The translations under genes and the position numbers were made by a program. Below, one piece after another: positions 33,478-43,234 of a stretch of 64,000 bases of DNA. The stretch is taken from positions 1,488,001 through 1,552,000 of the forward strand of contig JBAGRP010000001.1 of NCBI GenBank assembly GCA_036924855.1, read 5' to 3'. How positions within the stretch are numbered: the first letter of the stretch is position 1; each line of letters begins with the position of its first letter. Under the pieces are notes generated by a model. That model was not told the origin of the DNA. It did not search any database and saw only the letters and a list, made by a program, of their open reading frames with translations. The DNA comes from Nitrobacteraceae bacterium AZCC 2146 (lineage in GTDB: Bacteria > Pseudomonadota > Alphaproteobacteria > Rhizobiales > Xanthobacteraceae).

Positions 33478-33495
33478 GATTACGGGAACGTAATC
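33478..33495 (+). terminator. Short hairpin after the LysR gene
   Basis: GATTACG (33478-33484), GGAA loop, CGTAATC (33489-33495) immediately after the LysR stop and before the convergent glcF gene. The stem is short and the following ATTTA is only weakly T-rich. Confidence 0.4.
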
Positions 33496-33547
33496 ATTTA
33501 CACCAACACACGCTGGCGAGCCCGACAGGGACAAACTTAGTCTGATA

Positions 33548-34855
33548 TTATTGCGGAGAGCCGAGCGCAACCGGCCAGGGACCTCCGGTCGCCCAGTCGA
33601 GCAACTCTATCGTATGCAGGGTTGGGATGCCCGCCGTTTGGCCGATTTGAATAATGCAACCAATATTTCCGGATGCAATGATGTCCGGTTTAACCTTGCG
33701 TATATTGGCGACCTTTCGGTCGCGTAGTTTCTGCGACAGTTCCGGTTGCAGGATGTTGTATGTACCGGCCGAACCACAGCAAATGTGACCCTCTGGAACA
33801 TCGCGCACATCAAATCCCACTTTTTTGAGCAGGCGTTTCGGCAGATCCCTCACCTGCTGACCATGCTGTAAGGAGCATGCGGAATGATAGGCCACGGTTT
33901 CTCCGGTGCCTCGCGCTGGCACCAGCGGAACGTCAGCCAGATATTCAGTGATGTCTTTGGTGATGGACGACACACGACGTGCCTTCTCGGCATAGTCGCT
34001 ATCCTCTCGCAGAGCGTAGGCATAGTCCTTGATTGTCGTTCCACAACCCGACGCCGTGATCACAATTGCATCGAGGCCTTTGCCATCCATTTCGGCAATC
34101 CAAGCATTAATATTCCGCCGCGCGTAGTCCAGTGAGGCAGCTTCCTTTCCCATATGATGCACAAGGGCGCCACAGCATCCCTCCCCTTTGGACAGCACCA
34201 CTTCCACGCCATGCCTTGTCAAAAGACGGATCGTCGCCTCGTTGATGGACGGACGCAAAATCGGTTGGGCACATCCGGAGAGCAGAGCAACGCGCGCACG
34301 ACGTGGCCCGTTCGCAACCAAACTTTGAGAAGTAATCTTTGCCAATGGCCCTAACTTTTGCTCAAGAGCCAAGTCAACCATAGCAACAATCTGACCGGTT
34401 CCAGGTATTCTCTTGAGTAAACCATGGAACGGACGCGCCAAGGCCGCGACTCGAAGCGCGAGCCGAAACCGATCACGGTGAGGAAGAACCAGCGCGATGA
34501 AGGTCCGCAGCAAGCGGTCCTTCCAAGGCCTCCTGTAGGTCTTTTCGATGTGCGCGCGAGCGTGATCGACCAGGTGCATGTAGTTTACACCGGACGGACA
34601 TGTGGTCATACACGACAGGCATGACAAGCAACGGTCAACATGCTTCACGACTTCCGGCGTGCCAGGCCGGTCGTTCTCCAGCATGTCCTTGATAAGATAT
34701 ATGCGCCCGCGCGGGCTATCCAATTCGTCCCCCAGCAATACATAGGTAGGGCACGTCGCTGTGCAAAAGCCGCAATGTACGCAAGTGCGCAGAATTTTCT
34801 CCGCTTCGCGCGTATTGGCATCCAACAGTTGATCAGGCGAAAACTTCGTTTCCAT
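33548..34855 (-). CDS. glcF: Glycolate oxidase iron-sulfur subunit GlcF
   Basis: 435 residues. Two 4Fe-4S motifs lie near the N-terminus (CVHCGFCTATCPTY near residue 25 and CLSCLSCMTTCPSG near 76), followed by two CCG domains (KGEGCCGALVHHMG, EGHICCGSAGTYN). GlcF carries electrons from the flavoprotein subunits GlcD and GlcE to the respiratory chain. It starts two bases after the glcE stop and is the last gene of the glc operon. It converges with the LysR gene. Confidence 0.9.
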   Translation of the reverse strand: METKFSPDQLLDANTREAEKILRTCVHCGFCTATCPTYVLLGDELDSPRGRIYLIKDMLENDRPGTPEVVKHVDRCLSCLSCMTTCPSGVNYMHLVDHARAHIEKTYRRPWKDRLLRTFIALVLPHRDRFRLALRVAALARPFHGLLKRIPGTGQIVAMVDLALEQKLGPLAKITSQSLVANGPRRARVALLSGCAQPILRPSINEATIRLLTRHGVEVVLSKGEGCCGALVHHMGKEAASLDYARRNINAWIAEMDGKGLDAIVITASGCGTTIKDYAYALREDSDYAEKARRVSSITKDITEYLADVPLVPARGTGETVAYHSACSLQHGQQVRDLPKRLLKKVGFDVRDVPEGHICCGSAGTYNILQPELSQKLRDRKVANIRKVKPDIIASGNIGCIIQIGQTAGIPTLHTIELLDWATGGPWPVALGSPQ

Positions 34856-34857
34856 GC

Positions 34858-36052
34858 TCAGATCCCTGCATACATGACGGCGGGGTTGAGAATGCGCGAG
34901 GGATCAACGCTTCTTTTGATCCCCGCGGTGATCTTCATCAATGGCTCCGCGAGCGGCTCGAAGACGGGAACGACATTTCTAAGCGAATTGGGCGCACGCA
35001 CCAACGTAGCATGCCCCCCAAGGCGGCTCGTTCCCGCGCGGATCGCGCTCGCTGCCGCGTCGCCCATTCCTGGGACTGCCAGCCAGACAAGCCCACCTGA
35101 CCAATCATAAAAATATCGCATGTTTTTCGCCTGCAACGATTGGATAAAGCGCGGGCCATCTGTCGGCTTGACCGATATGCGCCAAACGGCTTCGTCCGCT
35201 GGTTGCGCGAAGTATTTGACGTCCCGTACGTCAAGCCAAGCTTTCGCCGACGACGTTGCATCAAAAGGTTCAAACAATCCCCGGCCAGCCAGAAGCGTCT
35301 GCAATTCCTTGAGGCGATGGTCAACGGACGCGCGGATCCCCTCGATGCGAAGCAGCGTCCGGGATCGCGGGCCGATGAGACCCGCAGGCAAATGTGCCGC
35401 GCCCGAAATTTCGAATGGCGAACATACCGCTGTCGTGAGCGCAGCTACGCCCTGGCTATCGTCGAGGCCTTCACAGACCAGCGTGGACTGGCAATCTGGA
35501 CCGCGGCAGAACCTTGAACGTCACTTCCGTCAACAGGCCAAGAGATCCGTATGCCCCGCACGAGAGCCTCGACAGATCGAGACCAGTCACGTTCTTCATC
35601 ACCCGGCCGCCGGACTTAATCACCTCGCCTCGCCCATTGACAAAGCGAACACCAAGGAGGCTATCCCGAGCGGCACCGGCTTGGATACGACGCGGGCCAG
35701 CACTGTTGCAGGCGGTAACGCCGCCAATTGTCGGCTCTCCTGTTGTGCCGTAAAGAGCACGGTGATCCATCGGCTCGAACGGGAGCATCTGCCCATTGGC
35801 CGCGAGGAGCGTCTCGATCTCTTGAATGGAAGTGCCGGCACGCGCGGACATGACCATTTCCGCGGGTTCATATAGTGTGACCCCCGTAAGCGCGACGGTC
35901 GTAATAGCAGCATCGGCCTGAACCTGGCGCCCGAGACCTGAACGTGTTCCGCCGCCATGAATCGAAATCGGCCGTTTTGCTTCGAACAAGTCGCGAATGA
36001 TGAGAGCTGCTTCGTTCTCAGAGGCTGGTGAAAAGTCGGCGAACGACATCAT
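34858..36052 (-). pseudogene. glcE: Glycolate oxidase FAD-binding subunit GlcE, frameshifted
   Basis: The first part (from ATG 36052, overlapping glcD as ATGA) encodes the PCMH-type FAD domain: RPISIHGGGTRSGLG, GTTGEPTIGGVTACNSAGPR, KSGGRVMKNVTGLDLSRLSC, then EVTFKVLPRSRLPVHAGL and a TGA at 35471-35473. The +1 frame continues the protein without break, CQSTLVCEGLDDSQGVAALT then VCSPFEISGAAHLPAGLIGP, to the stop at 34858 (DPSRILNPAVMYAGI). The shift lies around 35490-35515. Both halves are otherwise intact, so this is a recent mutation, a sequencing error, or a programmed shift. Without repair GlcE would lack its C-terminal domain. Confidence 0.8.
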
Positions 36053-37485
36053 TGCGGCACGCGTGCATCGAGCGGAAATACTTTTCCGGGATTCAACAAC
36101 CACTTCTCGTCAAACACAGCACGAATTTGCATCTGCTGCGAAAGATCCACATCACTGAATTGGTACCGCATGAGATCACGCTTTTCGAGCCCCACACCGT
36201 GTTCTCCGGTCAAGCATCCGCCAACTTCAACGCAGAGTTTTAGAATATCGCTACCAGCTTCTTCTGCTCGACGCTTCTGATCGGGATCATTGATATTGTA
36301 CATGATAAGCGGGTGCATGTTGCCATCGCCTGCGTGAAACACGTTGGCAACGCGAAGACCGTAGCTGCTGATGATCTCATCGGTGCGCTTGAGCACATAT
36401 GCGAGCTGGCTGGTCGGAACCGTGCCGTCCATGGTGAGACAGTCGGATACCCGCCCTGTCGCACCGAAGGTCGATTTTCGTCCTTTCCAGATTAAGGCTG
36501 CCTCCATGGGAGACTGCGATTCTTTTACGACCTTGACGCCGTGCTGGCGGGCGATCTCAACGATGCGCGCGAGCTGTGCGTCGATTTCGGGCACCGAACC
36601 TTCGACCTCTATGATCAGCAGCGCCGCAACGTCAAGCGGGTATCCCGATTTGGCAAAGGATTCGACCAGTTCGATGGCCAGCTTGTCCATGAACTCGATG
36701 GCCACCGGAATGATGCCTGCCTTGATGATGCTGGAAACGCAATGACCAGCCTCTTCCGATGAGTCGAAGCCAAACAGCACCGGCCGAGCGGCCACGGCAA
36801 CGGGCAAAATGCGCACCGTAGCCTCTGTCACTACGCCGAGCTGCCCTTCCGATCCGACAATCAACGCCAACAGGTCAAGCCCGGCGCTGTCGAGGTGGCT
36901 CCCGCCGATCTCAACAACGGTGCCATCGATCAGCACCATTTTGACCCCGAGCACGTTGTTGGTTGTGACACCGTATTTGAGGCAACGGGCGCCACCCGAA
37001 TTCATTCCGATGTTGCCGGCAATGGTACAGGCTAATTGCGAAGACGGATCAGGCGCGTAAAAAAAACGATCAGGCGACACCGCATCCGAAATCGCCAGAT
37101 TGGTGATCCCCGACTGGACGCGCATGATACGGTTCTCTAATTCGATACCGAGCACCTTGTTCATCTTTGCGACGCCAAGAACGATGGCATCCTCCTGTGG
37201 GATGGCGCCGCCTGAGAGCGACGTGCCGGCACCCCGCGCCACGACTTTAACGCCATGCCGGTTGCAGAATGACAGAACCGCGCTCACCTCTTGCGTTGTT
37301 TCCGGCAGCACCACCGCCAATGGCATGCAACGATATGCGGTGAGGCCGTCCGTTTCAAATGCCCGCATCTCGTTAGCTTGACTAATAAGATTACCTTCAG
37401 ACACGAGTTTGCTCAGGCCGAAGATGATTTCGTCGCGACGGGCGAGGATCGAGGGGTCCGGTGCGGGCAAGACGACAGCGTTCAT
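36049..37485 (-). CDS. glcD: Glycolate oxidase subunit GlcD (FAD-linked)
   Basis: 478 residues from the ATG at 37485 (MNAVVLPAPDPSILARRDEI) with GGGGGACGAGG upstream. The FAD-binding PCMH domain shows VVARGAGTSLSGGAIPQEDA near residue 90 and GNIGMNSGGARCLKYG near 145. The C-terminal domain includes HAGDGNMHPLIMYN and TGEHGVGLEKRDLM. It oxidises glycolate (or D-lactate) to glyoxylate (or pyruvate). First gene of glcDEF; ends with a four-base overlap to glcE. A MarR gene diverges upstream. Confidence 0.9.
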   Translation of the reverse strand: MNAVVLPAPDPSILARRDEIIFGLSKLVSEGNLISQANEMRAFETDGLTAYRCMPLAVVLPETTQEVSAVLSFCNRHGVKVVARGAGTSLSGGAIPQEDAIVLGVAKMNKVLGIELENRIMRVQSGITNLAISDAVSPDRFFYAPDPSSQLACTIAGNIGMNSGGARCLKYGVTTNNVLGVKMVLIDGTVVEIGGSHLDSAGLDLLALIVGSEGQLGVVTEATVRILPVAVAARPVLFGFDSSEEAGHCVSSIIKAGIIPVAIEFMDKLAIELVESFAKSGYPLDVAALLIIEVEGSVPEIDAQLARIVEIARQHGVKVVKESQSPMEAALIWKGRKSTFGATGRVSDCLTMDGTVPTSQLAYVLKRTDEIISSYGLRVANVFHAGDGNMHPLIMYNINDPDQKRRAEEAGSDILKLCVEVGGCLTGEHGVGLEKRDLMRYQFSDVDLSQQMQIRAVFDEKWLLNPGKVFPLDARVPQ

Positions 37486-37690
37486 ACCCTCGTCCCCCGA
37501 CCGTGACACCAATAGCTAGTGCGCCCACGAACGGGCCTGAAACTTGCCAGCATCCACCCTGAACGGTCCAAGACACCCCTCCTACAACCGCATCGGCGGA
37601 ACCCACCGAACGCCGCTTTTCCACGCATCTTGAATGGTCTGTTTCGTTCCTCGCGTATCGTTGTGCTCGACACGTCTATTTGTTGGCTCG

Positions 37691-37755
37691 AATTTGGCAC
37701 CAAACATTTGTGCCAATTATGAGTATATAAACATAATTCTGAGTATATAAACATA
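37691..37755. promoter_or_regulatory. Repeat-rich control region between glcD and a MarR gene
   Basis: TTGGCAC (37694-37700) and GTGCCAA (37710-37716) form a 7-base inverted repeat with a nine-base spacer. Directly after it GAGTATATAAACATA occurs twice, at 37721-37735 and 37741-37755, a 20-base period (about two helical turns). The stretch is strikingly AT-rich for this DNA and probably binds the MarR protein or another glc regulator. Confidence 0.55.
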
Positions 37756-37897
37756 TTTGCCGATGTCAACGACCTGCAGTCGGACTTGCGACGAAGCACC
37801 TTCGCCGATTAGGGTCGAGTTGGAATGAGGCGCAGTCTTCAGACCGCATCACAGCGGGATGTGTCCGCAAAACATCGATTTCTACCGAGGCGTCGCT

Positions 37898-38347
37898 ATG
37901 ACAATGTCGCAGTGTCACTGCTCCAAATTAAGAGAGGCCGCGCGGACATTAACATTGGTCTACGATCACCATCTCTTGCGGATTGGACTCACGATCACTC
38001 AATTCTCGATCTTGTCCCGCTTAACAAACTTCGGCCAAATGACCGTCAATGAATTCGCAGACAATCTTGGCATGGACCGAACGACATTGGTGGCAAATAT
38101 CAAGCGTCTTACGAAGCTCGGCCTTGTGAAAATGGACGTCGGTGACGACCGCCGTACGCGCGTCATTCGTTTATCGTCCAAAGGAAACGATGTATTCACG
38201 CAAGCGCAACCGTTGTGGGCTCAAGCGCAGAATTGGTTTGAACAGCGGTACGGCAAGCGGAAATCTCAACAGTTGTTGTCTTTCTTTGATGACATGCATG
38301 GTATTCGAGATGCAATCAAAGATGAATTTGGATTGACGGCAGCCTGA
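37898..38347 (+). CDS. MarR family regulator
   Basis: 149 residues from the ATG at 37898 (MTMSQCHCSKLREAARTLTL); an ATG 13 codons earlier is less likely. It shares the C-x-C and LREA(A/N)R N-terminus with the MarR at 20969-21370. Recognition part: VNEFADNLGMDRTTLVANIK; wing: DVGDDRRTRVIRLS. It is divergent from glcD across the repeat-rich region at 37691-37755 and is the likely glc regulator. Confidence 0.85.
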   Translation: MTMSQCHCSKLREAARTLTLVYDHHLLRIGLTITQFSILSRLTNFGQMTVNEFADNLGMDRTTLVANIKRLTKLGLVKMDVGDDRRTRVIRLSSKGNDVFTQAQPLWAQAQNWFEQRYGKRKSQQLLSFFDDMHGIRDAIKDEFGLTAA

Positions 38348-38706
38348 CTCGAGTGATCTGCCCCCGTTCTCGGATTCGCTGGTACTGAACTCCGGGCGTC
38401 TGAAGGAATGCTTTCGAGGGCAACTGAGCCGGTCGGACGCAGGTTGCGATCTGTGCTGGCAACTGAGCCCCAATATTCCCCGTGCGGATCCTGCGCTTGA
38501 ACTAAGGCCAGTTCGTTTCCGGCCGTGAAACTGTCACCATCGCTTTGAAACAGGACACCCCTCGCCGCCGGATGCTTTTCCGCGTGGCTCGAGCCCGCCT
38601 GACAACGCGCCCTACACTGCGTTACTCAGGGCGTTCTTTTTGTCAGTGTGGGCCAGCGTCGACGTGATAATACCCGCGGCCACCACGATTCTGACGTGTT
38701 CAGTCA
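38348..38706. other. Gap with a possible plus-strand terminator
   Basis: 359 bases without a recognisable gene. CGCCCT (38608-38613) can pair with AGGGCG (38628-38633), followed by TTCTTTTTG, resembling an intrinsic terminator reading rightwards, far (about 260 bases) after the MarR stop. A minus-strand frame reading SDGDSFTAGNELALVQAQDP around 38465-38540 looks protein-like but has no context. Confidence 0.35.
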
Positions 38707-39348
38707 TCATCGCTCCTCTCCAGCTCCTTGCCTGCCGGTGACGTTCCGACGCCCCCTGCTTGATCTTCGAAAAGCGACCTGATTGCGTGCGGCCTGTCGA
38801 CCGGCCTCGAGAATCTCGTCAGCCAGCATCTTGTTGCCGGCAGCACGGGCAAGCGCGACTGAGCCCATCATGGTTGCTATCACACCGGTGGCGACCTGGC
38901 GCGCCTCGCTCGACGATTTCCGAGGGAATAGACGTGCGACGAGTTCAATCATTTCTTCGAGTTTGCTTGCAAATATCCGACGCACTCCTGCGCTCGAACG
39001 GGATACGTCTGTGCCTAACGCCGGAAGCACACAGCCGCCCGCTTGATTGTCACGGTGACGGTCGCTCAAATACGATTCCACGATAACGTTGAATTTCTCC
39101 TCGACCGGCATGCCTTTCGTAAGTTTGACCCAACGAGAGACAGTTCGATCCATCGCAAAAGCGAACGCCTCGACAACAAGAGCGTCGCGCGAATCAAAAT
39201 GATGGTAGAAGCCGCCGTGCGTCAGACCCGCGAGCTTCATCAGATCGACCACGCTCACGCCATTGAGACCCTTTCGAAGTAACGCGTCGCAGGCTTCTTC
39301 GACGATCCGATTCCGGGTCTGCTCCTTGTGGCCCTTCACGTAGCGCAT
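38707..39348 (-). CDS. TetR/AcrR family regulator
   Basis: 213 residues; GAGGAGCCGACG precedes the ATG. Helix-turn-helix: NRIVEEACDALLRKGLNGVS, DLMKLAGLTHGGFYHHFDSR. The C-terminal domain includes GGCVLPALGTDVSRSSAGVR, the pattern of the TetR subgroup that follows GFYxHF-type HTH. The tail is arginine-rich. It lies between a MarR gene and an MFS gene on the same strand as the latter, 300 bases downstream of it, and may regulate the transporter. Confidence 0.83.
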   Translation of the reverse strand: MRYVKGHKEQTRNRIVEEACDALLRKGLNGVSVVDLMKLAGLTHGGFYHHFDSRDALVVEAFAFAMDRTVSRWVKLTKGMPVEEKFNVIVESYLSDRHRDNQAGGCVLPALGTDVSRSSAGVRRIFASKLEEMIELVARLFPRKSSSEARQVATGVIATMMGSVALARAAGNKMLADEILEAGRQAARNQVAFRRSSRGRRNVTGRQGAGEER

Positions 39349-39647
39349 CGTCGGCTCCTCACAAAACTTAGATGAATTCGGGACGCAAATAGCAGCATTT
39401 GCTCCTCACCATTCTTCTTCGAATGGGCGAAGCTCCGTAAGGGACCACCATGCGGAGCGATCCTGTTTATGGCGGTGTCACAATTCGTTGGCGATTGCCG
39501 ATGGTCCAATAAAAAGCTCGTTGCGCGCTTCGCGCAGACGTTCGGCGCTGCGGCACGTCGACTACGGCATCGATCAATGAAGATTGCAATGTCGTCTCCT
39601 TCGGTCGCAATGGTCATTCTGATCGAACACACTCCCCCGACTCTTTT
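39349..39647. other. Gap, nothing recognised
   Basis: 299 bases between the MFS and TetR genes (both minus strand). No start-supported frame, repeat or clear hairpin was seen. Confidence 0.3.
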
Positions 39648-40946
39648 CTATTCCGCCGGGACCGCGAGCATGACGTCCGGCGTCCGCTTGCGTATCGTCA
39701 GCACCGCCGCCGACGCAACAATGCAGGCAACACCTGCAGCGAAGAAAGCAGGGAGATAGCTGAGAAGCGCATCCCGTGACAGGCCGGCCCCGAAAGCCGC
39801 GGTTGCAGATCCCATCTGATGGGCCAGGAAGATCCAGCCGAAGACCAGCGGGGTTTTTTCTCGCCCGAATGTCTGGCCGGTCAGCTTCACTGTCGGGGGG
39901 ACCGTTGCGATCCAGTCGAGCCCGTAGAAGACGGCGAAGATGCTGAGACCATAGAGCGAGAAGTCGGTGTAGGGGAGCATCAGGAGGCTGAGACCGCGGA
40001 GGCCGTAGTACCAGAACAGAAGCCAGCGGTTGTCGTAGCGGTCGGAAAGCCAGCCCGAAAAAATCGTTCCCACGAAGTCGAATGCGCCCATGGTCGCGAG
40101 CACGCCTGACGCCGCGATCGTTCCGATTCCGAAATCATGGCAAAGCGGAATGAAATGGTTCTGCACCAGGCCGCTGGTCGAAAGACCGCAGACAAAGAAG
40201 GTGATCGCAAGGATCCAGAACGTCCTGTTTCCAGCTGCAAGAGATAATGCCGCGAAGCTGAGCTGCAACGCGTTGCCGCCGGAGAAGCGCGACGGCGCCG
40301 GAACGACGGCCGCATCGCCGTACGACGGAAGATCGACGTCGCCGGGATGGTCTCGCACCACGATAAGCACCAAGACGAGGCACGTCAGGCAAAGCGTCGC
40401 AGCCGGCATCATCGCGTAGCGCCAGCCGAAGTGTTCGGATAGGTACGCCGCGGCCGGCAGAAAAAGCAGTTGTCCGGTCGCATTGCTGGCGCCGAGCATT
40501 CCGATGACGAGACCGCGCCGCTTGGTGAACCACCGGGTGGCAATGGTGGCACCGAGCACGTTCGCCGTCGCGCCCGTCGAAAGACCGATCATGACGCCCC
40601 AGGTCAGCCAAAGCTGCCATACCGCCGTTATCTGCGTCGCCAGAGCCAGTCCCGACACGATCAGCGCCAATGCTGTGCCGACGATCGTCCGTACGCCGTA
40701 ACGGAGCATGACGGCTGCGGCGAACGGCGCCACCATACCGTATAGCAGGACGCGCAGGGCCAGCGCTCCGGAAATCGCTCCCAAGTCCCACCCGAATTCG
40801 TTCTTCAGCGGAAGCATCAGGACCCCGACCATGCCCATGGCCGCGGACGTCGACAGCATGGTCAGGAATACGACAGCGACGACAGCCCATCCATAATGGA
40901 TGCCGACACGTTGAAATGCACGCGGCAGAAGCGTTGAGTGCATCAT
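39648..40946 (-). CDS. MFS transporter (monocarboxylate/oxalate:formate antiporter-like)
   Basis: 432 residues with 12 membrane segments. GVMIGLSTGATANVLGATIA and RWFTKRRGLVIGMLGASNAT in the fourth/fifth helices, and FVCGLSTSGLVQNHFIPLCH in the second half, are typical of the OFA-like group of MFS permeases that carry monocarboxylates or similar small acids. The start ATGATG at 40946 has GAAGGGAAC upstream. A relative of the same general type is at 62559-63815. The substrate is unknown. Confidence 0.82.
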   Translation of the reverse strand: MMHSTLLPRAFQRVGIHYGWAVVAVVFLTMLSTSAAMGMVGVLMLPLKNEFGWDLGAISGALALRVLLYGMVAPFAAAVMLRYGVRTIVGTALALIVSGLALATQITAVWQLWLTWGVMIGLSTGATANVLGATIATRWFTKRRGLVIGMLGASNATGQLLFLPAAAYLSEHFGWRYAMMPAATLCLTCLVLVLIVVRDHPGDVDLPSYGDAAVVPAPSRFSGGNALQLSFAALSLAAGNRTFWILAITFFVCGLSTSGLVQNHFIPLCHDFGIGTIAASGVLATMGAFDFVGTIFSGWLSDRYDNRWLLFWYYGLRGLSLLMLPYTDFSLYGLSIFAVFYGLDWIATVPPTVKLTGQTFGREKTPLVFGWIFLAHQMGSATAAFGAGLSRDALLSYLPAFFAAGVACIVASAAVLTIRKRTPDVMLAVPAE

Positions 40947-41360
40947 GAAGCGTTCCCTTCACGACCGTTACTCCGTGACGGAATAGATCGCGCCTTTGTG
41001 GAAGTATCGAGTCCGTGCAACGAATGAAAGGGACGCCCTCGAACACAAAACTTGCTCGTTCAAATTAGTCCCATCAAAGGACTTATTCGATGACGAACGT
41101 CATGTGAAGACGCTGTTCGCCACGATCCATCAGAATTTGGTGACTTGCGCAAGGCCCGGCAGGTGATGAATTGCGATGTGCATCTACAGACTGGCTAATT
41201 TCTTGGGCGTCATGACAGACTGCCCCCGGAACATTTCGGCTGCAGATACGACACGTGCAGCAGTCCGTATCCGACGTAACCGCGACGCTTTGCTTGACAC
41301 TAAGCGATCTCATAGTCGCAGAAGCCGTCGCGGTCCTCCTCGCAATCCCAGTCGGACAAC
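40947..41360. other. Gap, nothing recognised
   Basis: 414 bases upstream of the MFS gene. A minus-strand frame at 41083-41313 with several cysteines (CCTCRIC) has no ribosome binding site and no family resemblance. Confidence 0.3.
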
Positions 41361-41912
41361 CTAGTTTTTGGAGCGACGACCTATGGTAGGTCCGAGCTCC
41401 GACGATAAGTCGAAGGTCTCCACGGATATCCGGTCTGCGAGTTCCCGAAGCTTGGCTGTGTTCACACTGCCCATCACTTTCTCGACATGCTGGTTCGCTA
41501 TCGCCCAGTGGTCGGCGGCCTTGCGCAATCTGGCCCTGCCCCTGGTTGTCAGCGCGGCATGCTTGGTGCGAGCGTCGGCGGGATCCTGCAGTAGTTCAAC
41601 CAGGCCGTCACGGATCAGCGGGCTCAGCGCGTGGGTGATTCCGGATACCCGGAGGGCCATTTCGCCGGCCAGATCCTGAAGCGTCGGTCCAAGTTTGCCG
41701 CCGGGCTTCGACGCACCAGTCATGGCATCGATCTGGGTCAGAAGGCTCACCTGTGTGCCCCTCAGACCGGTGGGCGCGAAGGCCTCGTCGTATAGCTGGC
41801 CGAGCCGCCTGGACGCGCGCCGGAGGGCCGTATTTGTACAGGCGACCTGCTCCACGATCGCAATTGCTTCGTTGCCGTAACCCTTCTCCGATTTCTTCAC
41901 CTTGCCAGCCAT
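41361..41912 (-). CDS. MarR family regulator
   Basis: 183 residues from the ATG at 41912 (MAGKVKKSEKGYGNEAIAIV). The conserved N-terminal stretch is ACTNTALRRASRRLGQLYDE, like the other MarR proteins here. Recognition part: LQDLAGEMALRVSGITHALS; wing: QDPADARTKHAALTT. An insertion (GASKPGGKLGPT) before the recognition helices makes it longer. It lies downstream of an SDR gene on the same strand (42412-43215) with 499 bases between. Confidence 0.84.
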   Translation of the reverse strand: MAGKVKKSEKGYGNEAIAIVEQVACTNTALRRASRRLGQLYDEAFAPTGLRGTQVSLLTQIDAMTGASKPGGKLGPTLQDLAGEMALRVSGITHALSPLIRDGLVELLQDPADARTKHAALTTRGRARLRKAADHWAIANQHVEKVMGSVNTAKLRELADRISVETFDLSSELGPTIGRRSKN

Positions 41913-42411
41913 TCCCCATAGATGGCCTCTTTCCGCTGACCTAGCAAGAGCTGCCGATTTCCAACCTCGGTTTGCTGGCCGCCAAGCCGCCGGATACCAA
42001 ATCCATTTTAGATCACGCCGGCGCATCAATTTCGCCGCGCGCCGCGATCGCGACAGCACATGGTCATTTGGCACGCCTCACGAATTGGAACCGCGATGTC
42101 ACCTACCGGTCGTTCGGTCGCCGCGGTCTACGGGAGCAAGTCCGTGCTTGACTCGCGACATGAACTTCTCTCGCTGGGGAAAACCCGTCTGCTCAGGTCG
42201 AGTTCGGAGCTTCCGTCGTCGAGTCACCGCCCTGACTGATGATCCCGGTAAAAGGTCCAGTATCGTGAGGCTGCGCACTATCCCGCCCGGAGACTTGTCT
42301 TCCAAGCACCGGAGCGTGATCGCCTGGGACGAACACGCCTGCGCAGCCTTCACGACTTAGGAGACGACCCAGGCCGACCGGAGGCGTGGTATCATCGCGC
42401 CACGGACGCCG
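41913..42411. other. Gap, nothing recognised
   Basis: 499 bases between SDR and MarR genes. Overlapping frames on both strands lack start signals and family features. Confidence 0.3.
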
Positions 42412-43215
42412 TCAGTTTACGCCGTAGCGGGGCGCGGGCTGTCCGGTCTGCGTCGCCGCGAACAGATTTCCGCGAGCGGTGTCGTAGGCGTCCCAAAGAC
42501 TCGCATCTCCGACGGAGGGCAGCGTAATGGTCTCGCCTTGGTCGAAACCGGCGAGCGACGCGTCGACCATATTCTCCGCCGTCATGATGGATGCCTGGTT
42601 CAATTGCGAGAGCGGGACTCCCGCGATGTCCCAGAGCTCGGTCGATGTGGTGGCCGGCAGGACGATCTGCACCTTCACGCCGGTCTCGGCCAGCTCGGCC
42701 TGTAGCGACCGGCTGAAGTTCAGCACGTAGCCCTTCGTGCCGCTGTAGACGCCGCTGATCGGAAGCGCGTGCAAAGAAAGCACGGAGGCGACGTTAACAA
42801 TGGCGCCGGAATTCCTGGCGATGAAACCCGGAAGCACGGCCTGGGTAAGTTGCGTCAGCGCGGTGACGTTGACCGCGATCATCGAGGCCGCATCCTCGGT
42901 CGAAGTGCCGGCCAGCGGCGCCAGCTTGGCGGTTCCGGCGTTGTTAACCAGCATGGCAATGCGGGTGTTGGCCGCCAGTAATTTCTCGACGCGTGCGATA
43001 TCTTTCGAGGTGCTCAGATCGGCCGCGACGATTTCAACGTGAGTGCCATGCTTGTCCTTCAATTCCTTCGCGAGCGCTTCGAGACGGTCGGTCCTGCGCG
43101 CGACGAGAATCAGGTCGAAACCGCGGGCGGCCAGGCGCTGCGCGTAGACGGCGCCGATGCCCGCAGAAGCCCCCGTCACGACCGCGACGGGCTTTTTGTT
43201 TGAAGTGTTAGTCAT
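42412..43215 (-). CDS. SDR family oxidoreductase
   Basis: 267-residue classical SDR: TGASAGIG near residue 14, NNAG near 92, VASVLSLHALP with the catalytic Ser, YSGTK near 157. It resembles the YqjQ/DltE-like cluster annotated as dehydrogenases of unknown substrate. A 12-base palindrome TTGAGTACTCAA lies 20-31 bases upstream of the ATG, followed by GCATATGG, so expression is probably under a dimeric repressor. Confidence 0.86.
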   Translation of the reverse strand: MTNTSNKKPVAVVTGASAGIGAVYAQRLAARGFDLILVARRTDRLEALAKELKDKHGTHVEIVAADLSTSKDIARVEKLLAANTRIAMLVNNAGTAKLAPLAGTSTEDAASMIAVNVTALTQLTQAVLPGFIARNSGAIVNVASVLSLHALPISGVYSGTKGYVLNFSRSLQAELAETGVKVQIVLPATTSTELWDIAGVPLSQLNQASIMTAENMVDASLAGFDQGETITLPSVGDASLWDAYDTARGNLFAATQTGQPAPRYGVN

Positions 43216-43234
43216 TGGTGAGAAACTCCATTGG

